From NCBI GenBank assembly GCA_013696595.1, contig JACCYG010000264.1:1-5061 (forward strand): 5,061 nucleotides of DNA. Reading direction: 5' to 3'. The position numbers and the translations under genes were made by a program. The notes beneath the pieces were generated by a model. That model worked only from the letters and a program-made list of their open reading frames with translations. It was not told the origin of the DNA and did no database searches. How positions within the stretch are numbered: position 1 is the first letter of the stretch; the number at the start of each line of letters is the position of its first letter. This stretch comes from Actinomycetota bacterium. GTDB taxonomy: Bacteria > Actinomycetota > Thermoleophilia > Gaiellales > Gaiellaceae. This document shows positions 1 through 5,061 of this stretch, in pieces.

Positions 1-370
1 GCGTTCGCTCTCGGTCAGCCGGGACGAACGCGAGGGCGTCGGCGGGGGTACGCCCCACGACATCGGCAGTCAACGCGGCGAACGTTTCAGCGAGGCGGCG
101 GAGGCCGCGCTCCTTCCACGCAGTGACGAGCGTCCGCGCGGGTCCGTCGTACGCCACGGCGGCGCGCGCCGTGCGGAAGGCAAGACGGCGGCCGGCGCAC
201 TCCGAGCAGCGCTCGACCGGCCAGGCCGTCGGGCCTCCGCACCTCGCACAGAGGGGCGGGTGGAGCCGCCGCAAGGACGAGACACAGGCCGCGCAGACGT
301 CGTCTTCGCCCGAGCGACAGACGACGCAGCAGCGTGGAACGACCAAATCGAGAATGGATGCGGAGTTCAC
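1..370 (-). CDS. ComF family protein, N-terminal part (cut by left edge)
   Basis: Partial gene: 123 codons are visible and the 3' part lies beyond the left edge. The translation starts VNSASILDLVVP and carries four cysteine pairs typical of the ComF N-terminal zinc-binding region: C14/C15 with C18, C26/C29, C41/C44 (in PPLCARCGGP) and C55/C58. Then comes the family pattern AVAYDGPARTLVTAWKERGLRRLAETFAAL (about residues 71-100, shortened here to the key run AYDGPAR...WKERGL...LA), and the window stops in FVPADRER, where ComF proteins enter the phosphoribosyltransferase-like domain. ComF proteins take part in natural DNA uptake in competent bacteria, but many homologues are in non-competent species and their exact role is unclear. 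The GTG at 370 is chosen because it places LDLVVPRCC at the usual ComF N-terminus; no good Shine-Dalgarno is visible before it. It lies 70 bases after the upstream pyrophosphorylase gene and may be cotranscribed with it. Confidence 0.85.
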   Translation of the reverse strand, partial: MNSASILDLVVPRCCVVCRSGEDDVCAACVSSLRRLHPPLCARCGGPTAWPVERCSECAGRRLAFRTARAAVAYDGPARTLVTAWKERGLRRLAETFAALTADVVGRTPADALAFVPADRERT

Positions 371-396
371 GCACGAAACGAGCGTACGACGGAAAG

Positions 397-415
397 TCGC
401 GCTAGTGGCGCGCGA
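397..415 (-). other. small hairpin between pyrophosphorylase and comF
   Basis: A perfect 6-base inverted repeat (TCGCGC / GCGCGA) with a 7-base loop lies in the 70-base gap, 26 bases after the pyrophosphorylase stop codon and 26 bases before the chosen comF GTG. On the minus strand it is followed by CTTTCC, which is not a real U-tract. It could be a weak terminator or a leader structure, or it could be chance in GC-rich DNA. Confidence 0.25.
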
Positions 416-440
416 ATCGTGACGACTTCGAGGAAAAGCG

Positions 441-1466
441 CTACGACCTGCGCGCTGCCGGATACCGGAGGATGCTCTCCGCAAGCTTGGACGCGTCCCC
501 GAAGATCCCCGCAACGGCGAGGCCCTCATCCGGAACCACGCTTCCAGGCAGAAGCGCGGCCCGCCGGATCGCGGCTTGCCGGCCAACCTTCGAGTCGGCC
601 CCGATCGCAGCCGGCCCGCGAATCTGCGCGCCGTCCTCGATCTCGACGTTTCGCCCGAGCACGACCGGACCGTCCACTTGCGCCCCCGCACTGATCCGGC
701 AGCCGTCTTCGGCCCAGATACCGGGGGCGATCTCCTCCCCAGGGATCTCGACGCGCACCTGGCCGAGCACGGCCTCGAGGATGCCGTTTCGGAGCGCGTC
801 GAGGTCGCCGACGTCGTTCCAGTACGCCATGGTCGTATAGGCGTAGATCGGTTCGTTGGCGGCCACGAGCATCGGCCAGATGTCGTTACCGAAATCGACG
901 AATGTGTCTCGCGGAATCCGTTCGAGGAGATCCGGCTCGATCACGTAGACGCCGCAGTTCGCGAGATCCGAGCGCGCCTCGTCACGGTTCGGCTTTTCTT
1001 GGAATCCGCGAATTCGCGTGTCCCGGTCGAGGATGACCACGCCGTACGAGGAAGGGTCCTGCACCGGCTTGACCGCGAGGGTCGCAAGCGCCCCCGAGCG
1101 CCGGTGGTGCCCGAGGAGGGCGGTGACGTCGATGTCGTGCAGGCCGTCACCCGACGTGACGAGGATCGTCTCGTCGCCCCACAAATCCTCCAGCTTCTTC
1201 GTACCCCCGGCCGTCCCGAGCAGCTCTGGCTCGTGCGACCAGCGGATCGACATGCCGAGGTCGGAGCCGTCGCCGAAATAGCCCTGGATCATCTCCGGCG
1301 CCACGTGGAGGTTGATCCCGACCTCCTCGATCTCGTGGCGGCGCAGGAGGTTGAGCAGGTGGTGGAGCACCGGCCGGTTTGCGATCGGCATCATCGGCTT
1401 AGGGAGGAAATCGGTCAGCGGCCGGAGCCGGGTACCGAGGCCCGCCGCCATGACCATCGCTTTCAT
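441..1466 (-). CDS. sugar-phosphate nucleotidyltransferase with left-handed beta-helix tail (mannose-1-phosphate guanylyltransferase-like)
   Basis: A 341-residue NDP-sugar pyrophosphorylase that would join a nucleoside triphosphate and a sugar 1-phosphate, releasing pyrophosphate, in the cytoplasm. The Rossmann-like nucleotidyltransferase domain covers about residues 1-235: the nucleotide-binding signature AAGLGTRLRPLT (7-18) with PKP at 22-24, LGTAGG at 83-88, the metal-binding aspartate D107 in SGDGL, the sugar-phosphate contact GFQEKP (154-159), NCGVYV (170-175) and WNDVGD (216-221). Residues about 246-325 hold imperfect hexapeptide repeats (for example IWAEDGCRISAGAQVDGPVV, then IEDGAQIRGPAAIGADSKVG), which predict a left-handed beta-helix as in GDP-mannose and glucose-1-phosphate enzymes. 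Sugar and base cannot be settled from sequence alone; GTP/mannose-1-phosphate or a heptose or glucose analogue are all possible. The ATG at 1466 overlaps the stop of the small upstream gene (ATGA), and GGAG lies 8 bases upstream, so translation is probably coupled. Confidence 0.92.
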   Translation of the reverse strand: MKAMVMAAGLGTRLRPLTDFLPKPMMPIANRPVLHHLLNLLRRHEIEEVGINLHVAPEMIQGYFGDGSDLGMSIRWSHEPELLGTAGGTKKLEDLWGDETILVTSGDGLHDIDVTALLGHHRRSGALATLAVKPVQDPSSYGVVILDRDTRIRGFQEKPNRDEARSDLANCGVYVIEPDLLERIPRDTFVDFGNDIWPMLVAANEPIYAYTTMAYWNDVGDLDALRNGILEAVLGQVRVEIPGEEIAPGIWAEDGCRISAGAQVDGPVVLGRNVEIEDGAQIRGPAAIGADSKVGRQAAIRRAALLPGSVVPDEGLAVAGIFGDASKLAESILRYPAARRS

Positions 1467-1762
1467 GCCGGCCGCTCCAGGCCGGAGCGCTCGCCCACCT
1501 CTTCGTCCTCGAAAAACGCCAGCTCACCTGGAATGAAGGAGATGATCGTCCCGCAGCCGGAACGGACGACGGTTTCGAGTGCGGGGTTCAAATCCATTTC
1601 GGTCGCATCGCGGTCCAGGTCCGAGGAAATGACGAAACAGCGCCGTGGCGCACCCTTTTCTGGGAGAACTCGGTGGGTCTCGTCCGCATTCTGATCCGAC
1701 GCTCCGATCTTCGTTGCCGACGGCGGGTCAAGGCGCGGGAAGTGGTTGAGTTCCGCGAGCAC
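1463..1762 (-). CDS. small protein of unknown function, coupled to the downstream pyrophosphorylase
   Basis: A 99-residue protein that I do not recognise. It starts at a GTG with GAGG six bases upstream and ends in an ATGA overlap with the next gene, which supports real translation. It begins LAELNHFPRLD, continues through a polar linker (about residues 13-38), and has a more ordered C-terminal half: RCFVISSDLD (41-50), a likely helix MDLNPALETVV (56-66), a Gly-rich turn RSGCGTIISFIPGELAFF (67-84), and an acidic tail. No signal peptide or membrane segment is seen. It has no catalytic motif I can name. Its position suggests a partner of the pyrophosphorylase or of ahcY, but that is inference. 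The reading frame stays open upstream to a TAA at 1868-1870 and still looks coding there, yet offers no ATG, GTG or TTG, so the N-terminus is uncertain. Confidence 0.65.
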   Translation of the reverse strand: MLAELNHFPRLDPPSATKIGASDQNADETHRVLPEKGAPRRCFVISSDLDRDATEMDLNPALETVVRSGCGTIISFIPGELAFFEDEEVGERSGLERPA

Positions 1763-1768
1763 TCTTCG

Positions 1769-1772
1769 CCTC
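1769..1772 (-). promoter_or_regulatory. ribosome binding site for the small protein
   Basis: GAGG on the minus strand, six bases before the GTG at 1762. It is the main support for this start, since the open frame continues further upstream without another usual start codon. Confidence 0.45.
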
Positions 1773-1879
1773 GCCTTCCGCTTGGCACTCCGAAGCTGTG
1801 CCCGCCAGCGCTGCCGAAAAGCGGACTCGAAGAAGAGCGCAACGTCCTCGTGTGATGAAGCGGGCTGTTAGCTGCTTCG

Positions 1880-1909
1880 CCGGGCAAGATGCACGAGCAT
1901 TTTGCCCGG
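1880..1909 (-). terminator. strong inverted repeat directly after the ahcY stop
   Basis: Two 13-base arms (1880-1892 and 1897-1909) enclose the 4-base loop ACGA (plus-strand reading). The arms match at 12 of 13 positions. The odd pair is a G-T wobble when read as plus-strand RNA and an A-C mismatch in minus-strand RNA. The repeat begins at the base after the ahcY TAA (1912-1910). Position and stability suggest a transcript end or a 3' stabilising structure for ahcY. No U-tract follows on either strand, so it is not a classic intrinsic terminator. The better pairing on the plus strand leaves room for an orientation-independent or protein-binding role. Confidence 0.45.
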
Positions 1910-3181
1910 TTACGTGCCCTCATCCCACGAGGCCAGGTAGCGGGCCTGCTCCTCGGTGAGGTGGTCGATTTCGACTCCCAGGGTCTCGAGCTTCAGACGG
2001 GCGATCTCGCGATCGATCTCCTCGGGAACGGTGTAGACGCGCCGTTCGAGGCCGGACGCGTTGCTCACGAGGTACTCGGCCGAGAGCGCCTGGTTTGCAA
2101 AGCTCATGTCCATCACAGCCGCCGGGTGACCTTCCGCGGCGGAGAGGTTCACGAGGCGCCCGTCCGCGATGAGATAGAGCCGTCGCCCGTCGCCGAGCTC
2201 GAACTCCTCCACGTTCTCGCGTGCTCGCCGTCTCGAGACCGAGAGCTCTTCGAGGGCGGGAATGTCGATCTCGACGTTGAAGTGCCCGGTGTTCGAAAGG
2301 ATGGCGCCGTCCTTCATCCGCTCGAACGCGGCGTGGCTCAGGACGTGCTTGTCGCCCGTCGCCGTGCAGAAGATGTCGCCGATCTCGGCCGCGCGCTCGG
2401 TGGGCAGAACCTCGAATCCGTCCATCAGCGCCTCGAGCGCCCGCAGCGGGTCGATTTCGGTGATGATCACGTGCGCGCCCATTCCGCGTGCGCGCGAGGC
2501 CACGCCTCGGCCGACCCAGCCGTAGCCCGAGACCACGAACTTGCGGCCAGCGAGGAGGACGTTCGTCGCGCGGATGATCCCGTCGATCGTGGACTGCCCC
2601 GTCCCGTAGCGGTTGTCGAACAGATGCTTCGTGTTCGCTTCGTTCACGGCGACGATCGGGAAGCCGAGCCCGCCTTCGGCTTCGAGTGCGCGCAGCCGGA
2701 TGACGCCGGTCGTCGTCTCCTCGGTGCCGCCGATGATCTCTTCGAGCTGGTCGCGGCGATCCTTGTGCAGGACACCGATGACGTCGGCGCCGTCGTCCAT
2801 CGTGATCTGCGGCCGGTGGTCGACCGCGGCGGAGATGTGCGAGTAGTAGGTGTCGTCGTCCTCGCCCCGGATTGCGAACACGGGGATCCCGTACTCGGAG
2901 ACGAGCGCGGCCGCGGCGTCGTCTTGCGTGGAGAGAGGGTTCGACGCGCAGAGGACAACGTCCGCGCCGCCGGCCTTGAGGGTCCGGGCGAGGTTCGCCG
3001 TCTCGGTCGTGACATGGAGGCATGCCGAGATGCGATGGCCGGCGAGCGGCTGTTCGCCCTCGAACCGTTCCCGGATCGCGGCGAGGACCGGCATCTGCCG
3101 ATCGGCCCACTCGATCCTCGTCACGCCCTCGGCGGCGAGCGAGAGATCCTTGACATCGTGCTGGGGTGCGGTGGTCGCCAT
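1910..3181 (-). CDS. ahcY: adenosylhomocysteinase (S-adenosylhomocysteine hydrolase)
   Basis: Cytoplasmic NAD-dependent enzyme that reversibly splits S-adenosylhomocysteine into adenosine and homocysteine, clearing the product inhibitor of SAM-dependent methyltransferases. From the ATG at 3181 it is 423 residues. Hallmarks: ACLHVTTETA with the substrate histidine H56; ASNPLSTQDD (79-88); DDGAD (129-133); TEETTTG (153-159); VNEANTKHLFDN with K185 and D189; the NAD-binding glycine motif SGYGWVGRG (218-226); SNTGHFNVEID with H300; and HPAAVMDMSFANQ (352-364). The C-terminus reads ASWDEGT, the short-type ending, and the protein lacks the internal insertion and YRY tail of the longer eukaryotic/proteobacterial form. 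The frame also has an ATG at 3247 that would add 22 residues (RIARQGVRDDGTT...); that segment does not resemble the family, so 3181 is preferred, though neither start has a clear Shine-Dalgarno. It stands apart from its neighbours by gaps on both sides, so it is probably transcribed separately. Confidence 0.96.
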   Translation of the reverse strand: MATTAPQHDVKDLSLAAEGVTRIEWADRQMPVLAAIRERFEGEQPLAGHRISACLHVTTETANLARTLKAGGADVVLCASNPLSTQDDAAAALVSEYGIPVFAIRGEDDDTYYSHISAAVDHRPQITMDDGADVIGVLHKDRRDQLEEIIGGTEETTTGVIRLRALEAEGGLGFPIVAVNEANTKHLFDNRYGTGQSTIDGIIRATNVLLAGRKFVVSGYGWVGRGVASRARGMGAHVIITEIDPLRALEALMDGFEVLPTERAAEIGDIFCTATGDKHVLSHAAFERMKDGAILSNTGHFNVEIDIPALEELSVSRRRARENVEEFELGDGRRLYLIADGRLVNLSAAEGHPAAVMDMSFANQALSAEYLVSNASGLERRVYTVPEEIDREIARLKLETLGVEIDHLTEEQARYLASWDEGT

Positions 3182-3327
3182 GCCGGGTTGCGAGTTTACT
3201 GACGCGGTCGTTCCGTCGTCGCGTACCCCTTGCCGGGCGATCCGCATGGCCGATCGAGACGAGTTGCGCCGAAGTCGTTACAGCCCGTGACCCACGCGCG
3301 CGCGTTCCCGCGGTACGCTGATCGCGA

Positions 3328-3351
3328 GGGGGTACCTAATGGGGGTCCCCC
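3328..3351 (-). other. G5/C5-tract hairpin between the cupin gene and ahcY
   Basis: On the minus strand a G5 tract (3351-3347) followed by ACC can pair with GGU and a C5 tract (3332-3328), giving about 8 base pairs with one bulged A and a 7-base loop CCCAUUA. A third C5 (3345-3341) lies in and next to the loop, and a fourth tract (3356-3352) makes a perfect CCCCCGGGGG palindrome, so other pairings compete. It lies about 150 bases before the ahcY ATG and about 75 bases after the cupin stop. It could end the upstream transcript or be an ahcY leader element. The rest of the 3182-3426 gap shows nothing I can name, and I do not recognise the known SAH riboswitch core in it. Confidence 0.35.
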
Positions 3352-3426
3352 GGGGGAATCAATCGCGCGCAAGTAACTCAGGGCGCGTCAAGGGCGCGGC
3401 TCGCCGCCCGGTCACGCGACGGTTGC

Positions 3427-3822
3427 CTAATCCGCGCGGCCGTAGCGGTCTTCGAGCCGCACGACGTCGTCGACCTCGGGTGAGGACACTTCGAGGAGGA
3501 GCGAGTCCTCGAGCGCGCGCCAGCGGTGAACGGCGCCCGGCGTGATGTGAAACGCCTGCCCCGGGCCGACGATCTCCGTGTCCGGCGGCCGGCCGGGATC
3601 GCCGATCTCGAGCTCGATTCGCCCCTCGTGGACGTACGCCACCTCGTCCTTCTGGTGATGGAACTGGAGGCTCAACTGCTCGCCCTTCCGGACGAAGAGA
3701 ACCTTGCCGCAGTAGCGGTCGGTGAGCCCGTAGATCAACTCGTAGCCCCAGGGTTTCTCGACCCGGCGGACGTCGCTCGCGAACCGGTCGAGACCGCCGA
3801 CGTTCGTCGAGAGCTCGCTCAC
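3427..3822 (-). CDS. single-domain cupin, type II mannose-6-phosphate isomerase-like
   Basis: A 131-residue cupin resembling the isomerase domain that forms the C-terminal part of bifunctional ManC/AlgA-type enzymes, which interconvert fructose 6-phosphate and mannose 6-phosphate. Visible features: the entry motif VEKPWGYELIY (21-31), cupin motif 1 GEQLSLQFHHQKDE...VHEG (47-67) with likely metal ligands Q53, H55 and E60 (the Q-x-H-H pattern of type II isomerases), and motif 2 ITPGAVHRW (93-101) with H99. The end, LLEVSSPEVDDVVRLEDRYGR, is also typical. The GTG at 3822 is chosen because it has GAGGA six bases upstream and overlaps the previous stop as GTGA; a TTG at 3852 would add ten residues without such support. 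Isomerase activity is inferred; small cupins like this can also act as epimerases or sugar-binding proteins. It belongs to the ugd-nucleotidyltransferase-cupin transcription unit. Confidence 0.88.
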   Translation of the reverse strand: MSELSTNVGGLDRFASDVRRVEKPWGYELIYGLTDRYCGKVLFVRKGEQLSLQFHHQKDEVAYVHEGRIELEIGDPGRPPDTEIVGPGQAFHITPGAVHRWRALEDSLLLEVSSPEVDDVVRLEDRYGRAD

Positions 3823-4532
3823 CGGACTTCCTCGAAGCGCGGCGGTCGCCAATCAGGATGACGCTCGAGAAACTCCTCGGCGCCGCGCAGGTCTTTCGGC
3901 GTGTTCACGGTCAACCAGACGCCCTCGTGCCGAAAGGCGAAGAGGCGACCTTCGGCGGCGAGCGCGGGAAACGTGCTCCTCTCGTGATCCCCTCGGTTCG
4001 GCAGCCGCTCGATGGCCTCCTCCTCGAGGACGTAAAGACCGGCGTTCGCCCACTGCGGCAGACGGCCTGCCTCGGCGAACGCGGTGACGACGTCTTGATC
4101 CCCGAGCTCGACGACGCCGAATGCAGACGGCATCGGGGCTACGGTGATCGTTGCGGCACCGCCGCGGTCCCGGTGAAACGAGAGGAGGGCTACGAGATCG
4201 ACGTCGAGAAGCTCGTCGCCGTTGAGCGCAAGGACGGGAGTGCCGCCCGTTAGCGCCGCCGCCGCAAACCGAAGGCCTCCGCCGCGGCCGAGTGGCTCTG
4301 GCTCCCCGACCGCAACGATCTCTGCGCCGAGGCCCGCGAGACGAGCCTCGAAGAGCGGTTCGTCACCGGCCGCGCAGCTCACGATCACGCGATCGACGCC
4401 GGCCTCAACGAGCCGGCCGATGGCGTACGCAGCAAGCGGGTGTCCCGCGACGGGAACGAGCGGCTTCGGTCGACCCCCGGCCACGTCCCCTAGACGCTCT
4501 CCCTTGCCGCCCGCGAGGAGGAGTGCTTCCAT
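3819..4532 (-). CDS. short NDP-sugar nucleotidyltransferase
   Basis: A 237-residue cytoplasmic nucleotidyltransferase consisting of the catalytic domain only, as in heptose-1-phosphate or mannose-1-phosphate guanylyltransferases of the HddC/RmlA-like type. Motifs: LLAGGKGERLG (5-15), RPKPLVPVAGHPL (21-33), LGRGGGLRFA (81-90; LGTGGAL in most relatives), and the metal-binding aspartate D106 in LNGDELLDVD. NAGLYVL (163-169) and RSTFPALA (185-192) follow. Two places depart from the usual pattern: the FxEKP sugar-phosphate motif is replaced by FAEAGRLPQ (152-160), and the late DxG motif (W.D.GTP.D) reads WLTVNTPKDL (206-215), so the second metal-binding aspartate seems absent. Substrate is not assignable; reduced or altered activity is possible. 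It has no hexapeptide tail, unlike the enzyme at 441-1466. Its ATG shares one base with the ugd stop (TGATG), so the two are surely cotranslated. Confidence 0.88.
   Translation of the reverse strand: MEALLLAGGKGERLGDVAGGRPKPLVPVAGHPLAAYAIGRLVEAGVDRVIVSCAAGDEPLFEARLAGLGAEIVAVGEPEPLGRGGGLRFAAAALTGGTPVLALNGDELLDVDLVALLSFHRDRGGAATITVAPMPSAFGVVELGDQDVVTAFAEAGRLPQWANAGLYVLEEEAIERLPNRGDHERSTFPALAAEGRLFAFRHEGVWLTVNTPKDLRGAEEFLERHPDWRPPRFEEVR
3827..3833 (-). promoter_or_regulatory. Shine-Dalgarno site deciding the cupin start
   Basis: GAGGAAG on the minus strand, inside the last codons of the nucleotidyltransferase gene. Its GAGGA core ends six bases before the GTG at 3822. This spacing and the GTGA overlap favour 3822 over the in-frame TTG at 3852, and point to translational coupling. 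Confidence 0.6.
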
Positions 4533-5061
4533 CAGTGCCGGACGCCCGGCTCTCGATCCTGGGTTTCTGGAACCGCGTGCAGAGCTGACGACGCGCGGCC
4601 GATCGCCTCGTATGTGAAGCCTGTCCGGCGAACCTCATCCGGATCGAGCATGTTGCGCCCATCCACGATGAGCGGATTTCTCATGGCCGCGCGCACCTCC
4701 GGCGATGCGAGACCCCGAAGCTCGTCCCAGTCCGTGACGATGACGGCGCCGTCGGCGCCCTTGACGGCGTCGAGGAGGTTCTCCGCAAACTCGATTCCGG
4801 TCAGGTGCTTCCGCGCCTCTGGCACCGCTACCGGGTCCCACGCGCGCACGTGGGCACCTTCTGCGAGAAGTCTCGAAGCGAGCACGATGCTCGGTGCTTC
4901 CCGCATGTCGTCCGTCTTCGGCTTGAAGCTGAGCCCGAGCAGCGCGATCTTCTTCCCGGTAAGCGGCCCGAGATACTTCTGGAGCTTTGCCACGACGCGC
5001 CGCTTCTGGAGCTCGTTCACCTCGATCACGGCCGAGAGGAGCTGGAAGTGGTAGCCGGAGT
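4532..5061 (-). CDS. ugd: UDP-glucose 6-dehydrogenase, C-terminal part (cut by right edge)
   Basis: The last 175 residues of a UDP-glucose/GDP-mannose dehydrogenase family enzyme; the N-terminal NAD domain and catalytic cysteine lie beyond the right edge. The start of the fragment, SGYHFQLLSAVIEVNELQKRR, is the end of the central helical domain. The C-terminal substrate-binding domain then shows KKIALLGLSFKPKTDDMREAPS (36-57), the AWDPVA turn (73-78), GAVIVTDWDELR (104-115), and VDGRNMLDPDEV (132-143) followed by GFTYEAIGR (147-155). The GRN-M motif and GF.Y..IGR ending favour UDP-glucose as substrate, which the enzyme oxidises to UDP-glucuronate with two NAD+. A 20-residue polar tail follows. 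The GTG at 5029 is inside the gene, not its start. It is the first visible gene of the unit ugd-nucleotidyltransferase-cupin, supplying sugar nucleotides for surface polysaccharide or glycoconjugates. Confidence 0.93.
   Translation of the reverse strand, partial: SGYHFQLLSAVIEVNELQKRRVVAKLQKYLGPLTGKKIALLGLSFKPKTDDMREAPSIVLASRLLAEGAHVRAWDPVAVPEARKHLTGIEFAENLLDAVKGADGAVIVTDWDELRGLASPEVRAAMRNPLIVDGRNMLDPDEVRRTGFTYEAIGRASSALHAVPETQDREPGVRH

Noticed and set aside
87..374. Minus-strand frame of 95 codons beginning RELRIHSRFGRS
   Set aside because: It is a shifted reading of the comF-like gene; the ComF frame, starting four bases later, carries the cysteine pairs and conserved motifs.
576..1694. 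Plus-strand open frame of 372 codons over the pyrophosphorylase and small gene
   Set aside because: It is rich in Arg, Asp, Val and His repeats typical of the reverse reading of a real gene and contains no family motif.
1588..1923. Minus-strand frame of 111 codons starting inside the ahcY end
   Set aside because: It is dominated by Arg and Ser, crosses the hairpin and ends inside the small gene; the other frame is coupled to its neighbour and looks more protein-like.
1889..3202. Long plus-strand open frame of 437 codons antisense to ahcY
   Set aside because: It mirrors ahcY, whose motifs are unmistakable. Long antisense frames are expected in high-GC genes with GC-rich third positions, and the translation shows no recognisable domain.
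3182..3247. N-terminal extension of AhcY from the ATG at 3247
   Set aside because: The 22 extra residues do not resemble the family's N-terminus, while the ATG at 3181 gives a normal short-type length.
3362..3391. Possible minus-strand promoter for ahcY with TTGACG as -35
   Set aside because: At spacings of 17-19 bases only GCGCGA, CGCGAT or GCGATT is found, which is a poor -10 hexamer, so the match is too weak to annotate.
3182..3426. SAH riboswitch upstream of ahcY
   Set aside because: Such riboswitches often precede ahcY, but I could not recognise the conserved core in this gap. A covariance-model search would settle it.

Overview
This window looks like a piece of a high-GC bacterial chromosome. 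GC-ending codons dominate, several starts are GTG, and genes are packed with 1-4 base overlaps. A ComF-family gene at the left edge argues for Bacteria over Archaea. The adenosylhomocysteinase is of the short type that ends in an EGT tail, not the longer type that ends in YRY. Together these would fit a deep-branching actinobacterium (for example Thermoleophilia) or a Chloroflexota-like lineage, but that placement is a low-confidence guess.

All six genes I can support are on the minus strand, so transcription runs from right to left. The first block is a tight three-gene run: the C-terminal part of a UDP-glucose 6-dehydrogenase (cut by the right edge), a short nucleotidyltransferase that shares one base with it, and a single-domain cupin of the type II mannose-6-phosphate isomerase kind that overlaps the nucleotidyltransferase stop by four bases. 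A gap of about 240 bases follows, holding an unusual G5/C5-tract hairpin, and then adenosylhomocysteinase (ahcY). A strong inverted repeat abuts the ahcY stop codon. Next come a small unrecognised protein and, overlapping it by four bases, a second sugar-nucleotide pyrophosphorylase with a left-handed beta-helix tail. After a 70-base gap with a small hairpin, the window ends inside a comF-like gene.

Taken together, most of the window makes and activates sugars for polysaccharide or glycoconjugate synthesis: two NDP-sugar pyrophosphorylases, a sugar-phosphate cupin and a UDP-glucuronate-forming dehydrogenase. A core methyl-cycle enzyme (AhcY) and a ComF phosphoribosyltransferase-like gene sit within or beside them. 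I see no tRNA, rRNA, CRISPR array, insertion sequence or phage gene, and no clear sign of a new defence or mobile system. The least explained parts are the small gene at 1463-1762, with its start-less in-frame extension, and the two intergenic hairpins beside ahcY.
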